In this document: positions 1 through 10,045 of the stretch, in pieces
Layout: each line of letters begins with the position of its first letter
How positions within the stretch are numbered: position 1 is the first letter of the stretch
Source: Rhodanobacter sp. C03
GTDB taxonomy: Bacteria; Pseudomonadota; Gammaproteobacteria; Xanthomonadales; Rhodanobacteraceae
DNA: 64,000 nt
Reading direction: 5' to 3'
Assembly (NCBI RefSeq): GCF_002001175.1
Contig: NZ_MUNT01000006.1
Span: 806,001 to 870,000, forward strand
The notes under the pieces: generated by a model
Told to the model about the DNA's origin: nothing
Databases searched by the model: none
The model's input: the letters and a program-made list of their open reading frames with translations, nothing else
Program-made: the position numbers and the translations under genes

Positions 1-30
1 TCATGCCGCAGCACTTGATCCGCGTCCGCC

Positions 31-813
31 TCACGGATCGGCTCCGACCAGGCACACATCCGCTGGCAAACCCCAATAGCTCTCGTAACGCGGGCCGATG
101 AAGGTCAGTCCGGTGGCTGGTGCCGTTGGCCCGGCCAGCTGGCGGTCGGCGCCCGCAAGCAATTCAGCGATCCATTCGACAGGCTGTTCGCCGCGACCGA
201 TCGGCAGCAGCGAACCCACGATATTGCGCACCATGTGATGCAGGAACGCATTGGCCTCGATCTCGACGAAGACCTGCTCGCCCTCGCGCAGTACGCTTAC
301 CGCCAGCACCGTGCGGCGCGGGTGCGCGGCCTGGCAGGACAGTGCACGAAACGCGCTGAAGTCATGTTCGCCCAGCAGCGCCTGCGCCGCCTGGTGCATG
401 CGCCCGGCATCCAGTGGCAGGCGCTCCCAGGTGACGTAGCGCGCATCCAGCGCCGCGCGTACCGGACGATTGAGGATCTGATAGCGATAGCGACGGCTGC
501 GCGCGGCGTAGCGCGCGTGGAAACTTTCCAGCACCGGCTGCGCCCACAGCACAGCCACGCTGGTAGGCAGGTTGGAGCACGCACCCAGCACCCAGCCGCG
601 CATGTCGCGCACAGCTTCGCTGTCGAAATGCACCACCTGGCAACGGCCATGCACACCGGCATCGGTGCGCCCTGCGCAACTGATCTCGACCGGGTGCGCG
701 GCAACCTTCGACAGCGCCTGTTCCACCGCCCCCTGCACGCTGGCGTCGACTTTCAGGCGCTGCCAGCCGGAGAAATCGGTGCCGTCGTATTCGATGCCGA
801 GCGCGATACGCAT
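31..813 (-). CDS. truA: tRNA pseudouridine synthase A
   Basis: Converts U38-U40 in the anticodon stem of many tRNAs to pseudouridine. The 260-residue product has the usual family length. It starts with the typical [12 protein letters not shown] segment and carries the catalytic motif [11 protein letters not shown], with the nucleophilic Asp at about residue 51. A second conserved block, [11 protein letters not shown], lies in the C-terminal half. I chose the ATG at 813 because the family begins at MRIAL; an in-frame ATG four codons upstream is possible. It lies downstream of fimV on the same strand, the order seen in Xanthomonadales. Assignment is secure. Confidence 0.97.
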   Translation of the reverse strand: MRIALGIEYDGTDFSGWQRLKVDASVQGAVEQALSKVAAHPVEISCAGRTDAGVHGRCQVVHFDSEAVRDMRGWVLGACSNLPTSVAVLWAQPVLESFHARYAARSRRYRYQILNRPVRAALDARYVTWERLPLDAGRMHQAAQALLGEHDFSAFRALSCQAAHPRRTVLAVSVLREGEQVFVEIEANAFLHHMVRNIVGSLLPIGRGEQPVEWIAELLAGADRQLAGPTAPATGLTFIGPRYESYWGLPADVCLVGADP

Positions 814-867
814 GAGGGTGTGCAAGGGATTCGCTGAAAGACCCGAAGATTAGCAGCCCGCCAACGA

Positions 868-894
868 AATCGGGCCGGCAACGCCGGCCCGATT
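868..894. terminator. Perfect 12-bp hairpin between fimV and truA
   Basis: AATCGGGCCGGC at 868-879 pairs perfectly with GCCGGCCCGATT at 883-894 around a 3-nt loop. It sits between the stop of fimV and the start of truA. On the minus strand only a short, interrupted T run (ATTTCGTT) follows, so termination may be partial and truA may still receive fimV transcripts. Confidence 0.5.
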
Positions 895-915
895 GTACGT
901 ACGCACCTGACTCGA

Positions 916-3315
916 TCAGTGCAGACTATCGAGCAGCCGCTTGGCGACGTCCTGCTGCATCTGGCTGCCTTCCTTCAGCACTTCGCTGAGCATGGCGCGA
1001 GCGCCGTCGGCATCGCCCATGTCCAGATAGGCACGGGCCAGATCGAGCTTGGTGTCGACCGGGTCGTCGTTGAATTCACCCAGGTCGCTGCCGTGGTCGT
1101 CCACATGATGTGCATTGGCCGAATCGTCGAAATGCCAGCTCGATGTCGGCTCGGCCTCATGCTTGCCCGAAGCATGAGTGTCGGTCATCAGCGGAGCAAC
1201 CGTCGGCGCATGCTCCGACGCAGTCGCCTGATGCGCTGCGGAATCCGCAACGCCGGCCGGATGGGTCAGGTCGAAGTTGAAGCTGTACTCGCTGACCTTC
1301 TTCGGCGACTGTGACGGCAACGGGGGCATCGACGGGATCGCTGCCGTCGCATCGCTCCCAGCGGCATAGTCGTCGATGTCGAACGGGTGATGGGCGTCGG
1401 TGTCTTCATGCGCCGGCAGTTCGACGTGGTGGTCGAACAGCGGATGACCCGGTACCAGGTCCTCGCCCATGTGCACCACGTCCTGCCACTCGTCCTGCTG
1501 CGGATCGGTGATGTGGGCGTGCATCGCTTCGGCGGCCGCCTCGAAATGATCGACGTCGCGGCGCGAGTAATACAGGGTGACCAGTTCCAGATGCAGGCCG
1601 ATATCGTCCGGATGCTCGGCCAACTGGTCGAGCAATTCTTCCTGATCGATGTCGTCGCCATGGGCAAGGCCCTGATCACCTGAAGGTGACGTGCCGAAAC
1701 GATCGGCCAGCGACGGCGCGGACTTTGCCGCGAACGCTGCGGCCGGCTTGCGCTTGCGACCGCGCAGGCCCAGCAGAAGGAGCAACAGGATGGCACCGGC
1801 ACCCGCCGCCCAGGCCCATGTCTGCATGTACCAAGGCTGCTCGACTACCGCGGTCGGGTTCGACGAAACAGTCGGCTTCGCGGCCGGCTTGACCTCCGGC
1901 TTGATCGCTGCCGGCGCCGCAGCGGCTGCCGTCGACGCGCTGGCTGGTGCGCTGGACGCGGCGACCGCCGGGGTCGCCTTCATCTCGGCGGAGCTTGCTG
2001 CGACAGGCGCTGTGCTGGCACTGGCAACCGTACCGGCCGTGGCTGCTTCCAGCTTGGCCGACGCCGACGTTGCCACTGCCGGGGCGGCTGCCACGCTGGC
2101 GCTCACCGCGGGCTTTACCGTCGAAGCGGCGCTTGCCAGTGCCGCAGCGGGCATACCGGCTGCCTTGCGCGCGGCCGCCAGCTTGTTCTGCAATTCCGCG
2201 ATCTCGCTGTCCTTGAGCGACAGCAGATGTTCGTTCTTGCTGTTGATGTCCGTCAGGTCCTTCAGACGGGTCTTCAGATCGGCACTCTGTTGCTGCAGGC
2301 TGGCCAGGCTTTCCTGGTTGCGCATCAGATCCTGGCGCAGGCTGGCGGTGGCCTTGTCATCCTTGCCTTCAGCACTGCCCTGGGCTCCGCCGCCTTTGAC
2401 GTCCTTCGCTGGTACCAGCGCAAGACGGTCACCTTCACTGGCGGACGTGCTGCCTGGTGCGCTGGAGGCCGATGCACGGGTCGCTGCATCAGCCACGACA
2501 GACGGCTTGCCCGGCGTGCCGGCGCGCCAGTCGCTGTTCTGGCGACGGACTTCGGCGACTGCAGCGGCAATCGTCATGGCCTGCGCTTCGGCCGAGGTTG
2601 GTACGCGCAGCACCGCACCACTCTTCAGTGCATTGATATTGTCGTGATAGAACGCGTCGGGGTTGGCCTGCTTGAGTGCGAGCATCATCTGCTGGACGTC
2701 CACACCGGATGGTGCAGTGCTGCGTGCGATTGACGACAGCGTCTGGCCGTGCGCGACCGGACCGTACTGGCCGTTGCTGACAGCAGCAGGTGCGGCCGAC
2801 GCCGCAGGTGCCGGCTTCGCTGCAGCCGTCGTGGCGGCGTGGCTGCTCCGGCTCGGTGCAGCATGCGTCGGGGCAGCTACTACTGCAGGTGCAGGTAACG
2901 ATGCGGGTGCAGCCGTCGGCGCACCCGGAGGATCAAGCAAGATGGCGAATTCGCGCACGCTCTTGCCAGCGTGACCGTTCACTTCAATCAGCAGATCGAG
3001 ATAAGGATCGTCCACCGCCACGCTGCTGGTGATACGAATCACCGGATGGTCGGTGCCGGCATTGGCGACGCTGAAATGCAGCGGGATCGCAGTGCGGCCG
3101 CCAGCAATACCGGCGCGGGTGAATTCATCGCTGGAAGCCAGCTGCACGGTGAGGTTCTTCAGCTCCGCCGGATTGGCCGGATGCAACGGGATTTCCGCCA
3201 GCAGCGGTTGCCCCAGGGCCGATTTGACCTGGATCTGGCCCAGGTCCAGCGCCATCGCCTGGCTACCGCCCAGCGCCAGTGCCATCAATATCGACATCTT
3301 CAACGAACGATTCAT
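916..3315 (-). CDS. fimV: FimV/HubP polar scaffold protein
   Basis: FimV/HubP proteins are inner-membrane polar landmark proteins needed for type IV pilus assembly and twitching. The 799-residue product shows the family layout. There is a signal peptide (about residues 1-22) followed by the conserved LDLGQIQVKSALGQPL segment. A LysM peptidoglycan-binding domain lies near residues 180-240, and a coiled coil with Leu/Gln heptads near 325-390. An Ala/Ser/Pro-rich linker follows. One transmembrane helix with a basic RGRKRK stop-transfer lies near 497-520. The acidic cytoplasmic tail ends in the FimV C-terminal TPR-like domain (DTKLDLARAYLDMGD). A GGGGAG ribosome-binding site precedes the ATG. The symbol follows the domain order and the truA linkage. 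Confidence 0.93.
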   Translation of the reverse strand: MNRSLKMSILMALALGGSQAMALDLGQIQVKSALGQPLLAEIPLHPANPAELKNLTVQLASSDEFTRAGIAGGRTAIPLHFSVANAGTDHPVIRITSSVAVDDPYLDLLIEVNGHAGKSVREFAILLDPPGAPTAAPASLPAPAVVAAPTHAAPSRSSHAATTAAAKPAPAASAAPAAVSNGQYGPVAHGQTLSSIARSTAPSGVDVQQMMLALKQANPDAFYHDNINALKSGAVLRVPTSAEAQAMTIAAAVAEVRRQNSDWRAGTPGKPSVVADAATRASASSAPGSTSASEGDRLALVPAKDVKGGGAQGSAEGKDDKATASLRQDLMRNQESLASLQQQSADLKTRLKDLTDINSKNEHLLSLKDSEIAELQNKLAAARKAAGMPAAALASAASTVKPAVSASVAAAPAVATSASAKLEAATAGTVASASTAPVAASSAEMKATPAVAASSAPASASTAAAAAPAAIKPEVKPAAKPTVSSNPTAVVEQPWYMQTWAWAAGAGAILLLLLLGLRGRKRKPAAAFAAKSAPSLADRFGTSPSGDQGLAHGDDIDQEELLDQLAEHPDDIGLHLELVTLYYSRRDVDHFEAAAEAMHAHITDPQQDEWQDVVHMGEDLVPGHPLFDHHVELPAHEDTDAHHPFDIDDYAAGSDATAAIPSMPPLPSQSPKKVSEYSFNFDLTHPAGVADSAAHQATASEHAPTVAPLMTDTHASGKHEAEPTSSWHFDDSANAHHVDDHGSDLGEFNDDPVDTKLDLARAYLDMGDADGARAMLSEVLKEGSQMQQDVAKRLLDSLH

Positions 3316-3479
3316 CGCGTGCTCCCCCGAACGATCCCTGGCGCCATTCTTGGTGTTGCCGCCGTGATGGCTGCCGCCCCAAACGAGATGCCACTTTAGT
3401 TATATGCAGGCCAATCAACAATAGCCGGGGCGAATACTTGCAGTGTATTGCTGCAGTGCGTTCTCACCGCCGCAACCCC

Positions 3480-3785
3480 TCAGTGCTGCTTGACCGGCGG
3501 CTTGGCCCGCAACGCATCGAGCTGCTTCTGCAAGTCGGCGATCGCCTGATCCTGCTGCTGCAGGCGCTCACTGGCCTGCTTGCTGTCCGACTCCTGCCGC
3601 GCGACATCCTGCTCCAGCCGCTTCACCTCGGCCTGGTGCCGTGCCAGGCGTTGCCGCGTCTGTGGCAGCGATGCCGATGCCGCAGACGTCGATCCGGCCG
3701 GAGCTGGTACCGGCTTGGGGTCAGCAGCCCAGGCGGCAGCCGACAGCATGAAACCCATCACACCCAGAATTTGCAGATAACGCAT
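3480..3785 (-). CDS. Small exported coiled-coil protein
   Basis: Unrecognised 101-residue protein. The start at 3785 gives a clear signal peptide (MRYLQILGVMGFMLSAAAWA, likely cut after Ala-20). A Pro/Ala/Ser-rich linker follows, then a charged Gln/Leu/Lys-rich stretch from about residue 45 that reads as a coiled coil, ending in KPPVKQH. The ORF can be extended upstream, but that would overlap asd and lose the signal peptide. It starts 2 nt after the asd stop and so is probably co-transcribed with asd. It lies between asd and fimV; a periplasmic or envelope role is an inference from export only. Confidence 0.75.
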   Translation of the reverse strand: MRYLQILGVMGFMLSAAAWAADPKPVPAPAGSTSAASASLPQTRQRLARHQAEVKRLEQDVARQESDSKQASERLQQQDQAIADLQKQLDALRAKPPVKQH

Positions 3786-3787
3786 TG

Positions 3788-4819
<1,032 letters not shown>

Positions 4820-4835
4820 GGATGTGGTTCTTTGC

Positions 4836-5849
4836 TCAGGAAGGAGTGGGGTTGGCCGCAGCCAGCACCGTGGGGTTGAGGATGGTCGGCGGCCGCCCGG
4901 CGTGTGGGCCATGACCGAAGAACGCCAGCACGTTGTCGACCGCGAGTGCCGTCATGGCGCGCCGTGCATCATGACTGGCGCTGGCTATATGCGGACTGAG
5001 CAGCACATTGTCCAAGGCCAGCAACGCCGGATGCACGTTCGGCTCGCCCTCGAACACATCCAGCGCAGCCGCGGCCAGGCCGCCGCGAGCCAGCACGTCG
5101 GCCAGCGCAGCATCGTCGACGATGCCACCACGGGCGACATTCACCAGCACCGCGGTCTGTTTCATCTGCGCCAGCTCCGGCGCGCCGATCGCGTGCCGGT
5201 TCTGCGGCGTCAGCGGCAGCACCAGCACAAGGAAATCCGACTCGCGCAGCAGCTGTGACTTGTCGACATAGCGGACGTTGCATTCGCGTTCGATGGCTGC
5301 CGGGAGTGCCGAGCGGTTGTGATAGATGACCTGCATGCCGAACCCGGCCGCCCGGCGTGCGACGGCCTGGCCGATGCGGCCCATACCGAGAATGCCCAGC
5401 GTGCGGCCGCGCACGTCCATGCCGAGCCACTGCGTGAATTTCGTGGCCTTCCATTCGCCCGCGCGCAGCCAGCGCTCGGCCGCGCCGACCCGGCGTGCCG
5501 CGCCCAGCAGCAGTGCCCAGGTGTAATCGGCCACGCTTTCGTTGAGTACGTCGGCAGTGTTCGAGGCGGCAATGCCGGCAGCTGTCAATGCAGCCAGGTC
5601 GAGGTTGTCGTAACCGACGCTGAGGTTGGCAACGAGGCGCAGCCGTTTCGCGCCGGCGATTTCCACCGCACCGATATGCTCCTTGAGGCCGACGATGGCG
5701 GCATCCTGATCCATCAGTTTCACCGCCAGCTCGGCCGGTGAAAACTTGATCTCCTCCGGCTCGCAGGTCACTTCGAAGTGCTCGTCGAGGCCGGCAACGA
5801 TGTCGGGAAAGGTGGGACGCGAAACCCACACTCTTGGTTTATCGGTCAT
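4836..5849 (-). CDS. D-2-hydroxyacid dehydrogenase, GhrB-like
   Basis: NAD(P)H-dependent D-isomer-specific 2-hydroxyacid dehydrogenase of 337 residues, most like glyoxylate/hydroxypyruvate reductase B or 2-ketogluconate reductase. It shows the Rossmann motif LGILGMGRIGQ near residues 150-160. The catalytic set is present: Arg in VNVARGG, Glu in DVFEGEP, His in LSPHIAS. The substrate cannot be fixed from sequence; glyoxylate, hydroxypyruvate or 2-ketogluconate are the likely choices. It lies between aroC (16 nt gap) and asd on the same strand, but I see no pathway link to them beyond co-orientation. Confidence 0.88.
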   Translation of the reverse strand: MTDKPRVWVSRPTFPDIVAGLDEHFEVTCEPEEIKFSPAELAVKLMDQDAAIVGLKEHIGAVEIAGAKRLRLVANLSVGYDNLDLAALTAAGIAASNTADVLNESVADYTWALLLGAARRVGAAERWLRAGEWKATKFTQWLGMDVRGRTLGILGMGRIGQAVARRAAGFGMQVIYHNRSALPAAIERECNVRYVDKSQLLRESDFLVLVLPLTPQNRHAIGAPELAQMKQTAVLVNVARGGIVDDAALADVLARGGLAAAALDVFEGEPNVHPALLALDNVLLSPHIASASHDARRAMTALAVDNVLAFFGHGPHAGRPPTILNPTVLAAANPTPS

Positions 5850-5864
5850 CTGCGACTCCGCCCT

Positions 5865-6968
5865 TCACTGTCCGGACTGACCCGGGATCAGCGGTTCGAC
5901 CGTACCCACATCGCCGCACTGGGCACGATGGCGTAGCGCGTGATCGATCAGCACCAGCGCCATCATCGCCTCCGCGATCGGAGTGGCGCGGATGCCGACG
6001 CAAGGGTCGTGACGCCCCTTGGTCACCACCTCGGTGGGCTCGCCAGTGAGGTTCACGCTGTGGCCGGGAATCAGGATGCTGGACGTGGGCTTGAGCACGA
6101 TCGAGGCGGTCACCGGCTGACCGCTGCTGATGCCGCCGAGAATGCCGCCGGCATGATTGGAGGCAAAGCCATCCATGCTCATCTCGTCGCGGTGCTGGCT
6201 GCCGCGCTGGCTGACCGCGGCGAAGCCGTCGCCAATCTCCACACCCTTGACCGCGTTGATCGACATCAGCGCGCTGGCCAGGTCGCCATCGAGTTTGCCG
6301 TAGATCGGCTCGCCCCAGCCTGGCGGCACGCCGTCGGCGACCACGTTGACCCGTGCGCCGACCGAATCGCCAGACTTGCGCAGCGCATTCATATAGGTTT
6401 CCAGCGCCGGCACCTGCGCAGCATCCGGCCAGAAGAACGGGTTCTGCTCTACTGCATTCCAGTCAAATGTATCCGGCGTGATTTCGCCGATCTGCGCCAG
6501 GTAACCACGCACGCGCACACCGTAACGCTCGGCCAGCCACTTCTTCGCAATGACGGCAGCGGCCACGCGCATCGTGGTCTCGCGCGCCGAGGAACGTCCG
6601 CCGCCGCGTGGATCGCGGATGCCATATTTCTGCCAGTAGGTGTAGTCGGCATGACCGGGGCGAAACGTCTGCACGATGTCGCCGTAATCCTTGCTGCGTT
6701 GATCGGTATTGCGGATCAGCAGCGCGATCGGCGTGCCGGTGGTCCTACCTTCGTAGACGCCGGAGAGAATTTCGACATCGTCCGCTTCGTGCCGCTGCGA
6801 GGTGTAGCGACTCCGGCCGGTGGCACGACGTTCGAGATCGGTCTTGAACTCTTCCGCACTGATCGACAGCCCCGGCGGGCAACCGTCGATCACGCAGCCG
6901 ATCGCCGGTCCGTGGCTTTCGCCGAAAGTGGTGACAGTGAAGAGCTTGCCGAAGGAATTGCTGGACAC
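5865..6968 (-). CDS. aroC: Chorismate synthase
   Basis: Last step of the shikimate pathway: converts 5-enolpyruvylshikimate-3-phosphate to chorismate with reduced FMN. The 367-residue product starts at a GTG (6968) giving the family N-terminus (M)SSNSFGKLF followed by TTFGESHG. Other family signatures are [13 protein letters not shown], and the C-terminal [17 protein letters not shown] block. The longer ATG start at 6998 would add ten residues not typical of the family. In many gammaproteobacteria aroC follows prmB, and prmB lies just upstream here with a GNAT gene between them. Confidence 0.97.
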   Translation of the reverse strand: MSSNSFGKLFTVTTFGESHGPAIGCVIDGCPPGLSISAEEFKTDLERRATGRSRYTSQRHEADDVEILSGVYEGRTTGTPIALLIRNTDQRSKDYGDIVQTFRPGHADYTYWQKYGIRDPRGGGRSSARETTMRVAAAVIAKKWLAERYGVRVRGYLAQIGEITPDTFDWNAVEQNPFFWPDAAQVPALETYMNALRKSGDSVGARVNVVADGVPPGWGEPIYGKLDGDLASALMSINAVKGVEIGDGFAAVSQRGSQHRDEMSMDGFASNHAGGILGGISSGQPVTASIVLKPTSSILIPGHSVNLTGEPTEVVTKGRHDPCVGIRATPIAEAMMALVLIDHALRHRAQCGDVGTVEPLIPGQSGQ

Positions 6969-7026
6969 GAGGTCTGGACGTCCGAAGGAAACCCGCACAG
7001 CTTAGCGCGACAGCGCCCTGATCGGG

Positions 7027-7578
7027 TCAGCGGGCCGACTGCACGGCTCGCCACTCGCTGGCCAGCAGCGCGAACACCGCGTCGTCGACCCACTCGCCGT
7101 GCAGCCACAGACTCTCCCGGTGATGCGCTTCCTGACGCATGCCCAGCGCGCGCAGCATCGCCATGCTGGCGAGGTTACGCGGATCGACCGAGGCATGGAT
7201 GCGATGCCGCCCCAACTGCCCGAACACCAGCTCGAACACCGCGCGCACCGCCTCGCAGGCGTAACCGCTGCCCTGATGGGCCGGCGCGATGCTGATTCCG
7301 AACTCGACCGAACCCTCGACATCCGCTGGCAGATGAATGCCCAGATCGCCGATCAATTCTTCACCCTCACGCAGACGGATCGCGCGCTGAAACCAGCTGT
7401 CCGGCATATCCAGCGACGCACCGGCCTGGCGTTCGATGAAGTCCGCCGCTTCGGTCACACTGGCCGGACGCCAGCCCTGGAAACGGGATACCTGCGGATC
7501 AGCGCGATAGCCGAAGAACGCTTCCGCGTCGGCTGGACGCAAGGCACCGAGCCGCAGGCGCGGTGTGTTCAGTTCCAT
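7027..7578 (-). CDS. GNAT N-acetyltransferase, RimJ/RimL type
   Basis: 183-residue acetyltransferase of the RimJ/RimL (Acetyltransf_3) group, which uses acetyl-CoA to modify N-termini, amino acids or antibiotics. The start METNT-like segment ([17 protein letters not shown]) is typical. The acetyl-CoA loop appears as [11 protein letters not shown] near residues 95-105, and the [17 protein letters not shown] motif is the usual C-terminal half signature. The ATG at 7578 was chosen because the family begins at this segment. It sits between prmB (13 nt gap) and aroC and is probably co-transcribed. Substrate unknown. Confidence 0.85.
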   Translation of the reverse strand: MELNTPRLRLGALRPADAEAFFGYRADPQVSRFQGWRPASVTEAADFIERQAGASLDMPDSWFQRAIRLREGEELIGDLGIHLPADVEGSVEFGISIAPAHQGSGYACEAVRAVFELVFGQLGRHRIHASVDPRNLASMAMLRALGMRQEAHHRESLWLHGEWVDDAVFALLASEWRAVQSAR

Positions 7579-7591
7579 GCAGCGAAGTCCT

Positions 7592-8518
7592 TCAGGCGAC
7601 GCGGCGCGCTGCAGCCGCCGCACGGATCACCGCGGCATGCTCGACCAGATCGCGCCGCTCCAGCGCGAAGATGCCCATCTGGCCGACCTTGAACTCGATC
7701 CAGATGAATGGAACTTCCGGCAGCAATGCGGCCAGTGCATGCTCGCTCTCGCCCACCTCGACGATCAGCAGGCCGTCGTCAGTGAGATGGTCAGCCGCCT
7801 CGTCCAGCATGCGCAGGCACAGATCGAGGCCATCGACACCAGAGGTGAGGCCCAGCTTCGGCTCATGAGCGTACTCACCCGGCAACGCGGTGTACTCGTC
7901 CTCGGTGACATACGGCGGGTTGGAGACGATCAGATCGTAGCGACGTCCCTTCACCCCGGCGAACAGGTCCGACTGGATCGCCTCGACGCGGCCCTCGACG
8001 TGCTGGAACACGATGTTCTCGCGCGCCAGCGACAACGCCTCGTCGCTGATATCGACGATATCGACCCGCCACTCCGGGTTGTATTCGGCGATCGCGATGC
8101 CGATGCAGCCCGAACCGGTGCACAGATCCAGCGCGCGCTCGATGTGGCGCTCGTCCAGCCACGGCGCGAAGCCCGACTCGATCAGTTCGGCAATCGGCGA
8201 ACGTGGCACCAACGCGCGGCGATCACTCTTGAACTTCAGCCCGGCAAACCAGGTTTCGCCGACGAGGTAGGCCACCGGCAGGCGCTCGGTCACGCGACGC
8301 TCGATCAGCGCCAGCACGTCCTCGCGCTCGGCCGCGGTGAGCTTGCCGGCACCATAGGCCGGCGGGATATCCGGCGGCAGGTGCAGGCTGGCCAGTACCA
8401 GATGGGTGGCCTCGTCGATCGGGTTGTCGTGGCTGTGCCCGAAGGTGAGTCCGGCGGCCGAGAAGCGACTGGCGCCATAACGGATGAAGTCGATGATGGA
8501 GGCGAGTTCGGCGGTCAC
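7592..8518 (-). CDS. prmB: 50S ribosomal protein L3 glutamine methyltransferase
   Basis: Methylates the glutamine side chain of ribosomal protein L3 using S-adenosylmethionine. The SAM motif [10 protein letters not shown] lies at about residues 131-140 and the catalytic NPPY at about 200-203. These, with the N-terminal helical domain, place it in the PrmB/PrmC family. The PrmB-like features are its length of 308 residues and the linkage to aroC. The GTG at 8518 gives the family-length protein; the open frame extends upstream across the psd start and is not believable there. It is divergent from psd with a 72-nt gap. Confidence 0.93.
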   Translation of the reverse strand: MTAELASIIDFIRYGASRFSAAGLTFGHSHDNPIDEATHLVLASLHLPPDIPPAYGAGKLTAAEREDVLALIERRVTERLPVAYLVGETWFAGLKFKSDRRALVPRSPIAELIESGFAPWLDERHIERALDLCTGSGCIGIAIAEYNPEWRVDIVDISDEALSLARENIVFQHVEGRVEAIQSDLFAGVKGRRYDLIVSNPPYVTEDEYTALPGEYAHEPKLGLTSGVDGLDLCLRMLDEAADHLTDDGLLIVEVGESEHALAALLPEVPFIWIEFKVGQMGIFALERRDLVEHAAVIRAAAAARRVA

Positions 8519-8590
8519 GGCGATCCAGGTGCAACGGAATGGCCGGCCATTATACGGCCTGCAACCAGCCTCACCCCGTATACTGGGCGG

Positions 8591-9430
8591 ATGACTTTCA
8601 ACGTATTCCTGCAGTACATCCTGCCGCACCGCCTCCTGTCGCGCGTCGTCTACTGGGCCACGCGCTGGACGTTCGCGCCGTGGAAGAACTGGCTGATCGG
8701 CACCATCGTGCGCAATTACAACGTGAACATGGCCGAGGCGGCGCAGCCCGATCCGCTGGCCTACCAGCACTTCAATGCGTTCTTCACGCGCAAGCTGCGG
8801 CCCGACGCGCGCCGTGCGGATGCCGATCCAGCGGCCCTGCTCTCGCCCGCCGATGGCCGCATCAGCCAGTCCGGCGCCATCGTCGACGGGCGCATCTTCC
8901 AGGCGAAGGGTCAGGACTACACCGCCGCCGAGCTGCTCGGTGGCGACGAGGCCACCGCCGCGCCGTATCGCAACGGCCGCTTCGTCACGGTCTACCTGTC
9001 GCCGCGCGACTACCACCGCGTGCACATGCCGCTGAAAGGCACCTTGAAGGAAACCGTGCACGTGCCGGGCCGCATCTTCAGCGTGGCGCCGTTCGCAGTA
9101 GCCGCGATCCCGCGCCTGTTCGCGCGCAACGAACGGCTGGTCTGCCACTTCGAGGGCGAGCACGGCCCGTTCGTGGTGGTGATGGTCGGCGCGATCCTGG
9201 TTTCGTCGGTGGCCACCGTGTGGGATGGCCTGGTGATTCCGCCGTATGCCTCGTCGATCCGGCGCAAGTCATTCGCCGGTCAGAACATCACGCTGGAGCG
9301 CTTTGCCGAGATGGCGCGCTTCAACATGGGTTCCACCGTGATCCTGCTGCTGCCCGAGGGCACGATCGAACTCGATGCGCTGCAGCCGCAACAGGCCGTG
9401 CTGGTGGGGCAACGTCTGGGCCACGGTTGA
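8591..9430 (+). CDS. psd: Phosphatidylserine decarboxylase proenzyme
   Basis: Makes phosphatidylethanolamine from phosphatidylserine at the inner membrane. The 279-residue proenzyme has the family N-terminus ([13 protein letters not shown]) and the FFTRKLRP and SPADGRI blocks. The pyruvoyl self-cleavage site appears as NMGST with Ser at about residue 248; the usual sequence is LGST, so Met replaces Leu, which leaves the Gly-Ser cleavage bond intact. The start at ATG 8591 matches the family; the open frame runs further upstream only as the antisense of prmB. Confidence 0.96.
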   Translation: MTFNVFLQYILPHRLLSRVVYWATRWTFAPWKNWLIGTIVRNYNVNMAEAAQPDPLAYQHFNAFFTRKLRPDARRADADPAALLSPADGRISQSGAIVDGRIFQAKGQDYTAAELLGGDEATAAPYRNGRFVTVYLSPRDYHRVHMPLKGTLKETVHVPGRIFSVAPFAVAAIPRLFARNERLVCHFEGEHGPFVVVMVGAILVSSVATVWDGLVIPPYASSIRRKSFAGQNITLERFAEMARFNMGSTVILLLPEGTIELDALQPQQAVLVGQRLGHG

Positions 9431-9582
9431 GCCAACCCACCTCGGTTCAGACCCTCGATCACCGGAAAACCTGACGCCACGCGTCATTTTGTGACGCTTT
9501 GCGCGCTATCCCGGAGGCCGCCCCGGTACGCTCACGTCTTCGCCGCACGTCAGTGCCGTCGACACCAGCATCGAGGGGACTC

Positions 9583-10023
9583 ATGCAACTACTCACTCCG
9601 TTCTTCGTGATGATGCGGACACGCCAGCTTGGTCGCCAGCTACGCGACATCGAGCGCAGTATCCGCAACTTGCCCAAACGCAGCCGCACACGGTTGAGTA
9701 CGCTGACCCTGCGTGAGATCGGCCAGGCCTCGCGCAGCGATTTCCCGCATCTGTATGGCACGCCGCCCGAAACGCGCTACCAGCCCTGGGGCCAGGGCAC
9801 CGAGGTCGGCTACGAGCGCGCCTGCTCGACCAACCCCGAAGTGGCGCTGCGCGGCATCGCGCTATGGCTGGCGGTGGCCTACCACGAGACCAAGAACTCC
9901 CCGCATGCCAGCCTGCAGCCGCAGCACCGACAGCTGATGCAGCTGTTGCGTGAGCTGAAGGAAGTCCACAGCAGCGGCAGCGCGGCGGTGGACAGCTGGA
10001 TGCAGAACAGCGCGGTAGCCTGA
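9583..10023 (+). CDS. Conserved hypothetical protein
   Basis: Unrecognised 146-residue protein. The start at ATG 9583 is supported by a GAGGGGA ribosome-binding site. The N-terminal third is very basic (MMRTRQLGRQLRDIERSIR, then LPKRSRTRLS). The middle holds a YQPWGQGTEVGYERACS segment with aromatic and charged residues, and the C-terminal half is helical. There is no signal peptide or membrane segment. It stands alone between psd and the convergent mltD. Codon use resembles its neighbours, so it is probably a real lineage-specific gene of unknown role. Confidence 0.7.
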   Translation: MQLLTPFFVMMRTRQLGRQLRDIERSIRNLPKRSRTRLSTLTLREIGQASRSDFPHLYGTPPETRYQPWGQGTEVGYERACSTNPEVALRGIALWLAVAYHETKNSPHASLQPQHRQLMQLLRELKEVHSSGSAAVDSWMQNSAVA

Positions 10024-10045
10024 TATCAGGCCACCGCGCGCCACT

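Noticed and set aside
1..30. Possible start of a further minus-strand gene (trpF is the Xanthomonas neighbour) with ATG at 4-2.
   Set aside because: Only four bases of it lie in the window; nothing can be read, so no feature was entered.
7565..8590. Plus-strand extension of psd and minus-strand extension of prmB across each other.
   Set aside because: Both are antisense reading of the other gene; family starts at ATG 8591 and GTG 8518 are clearly right.
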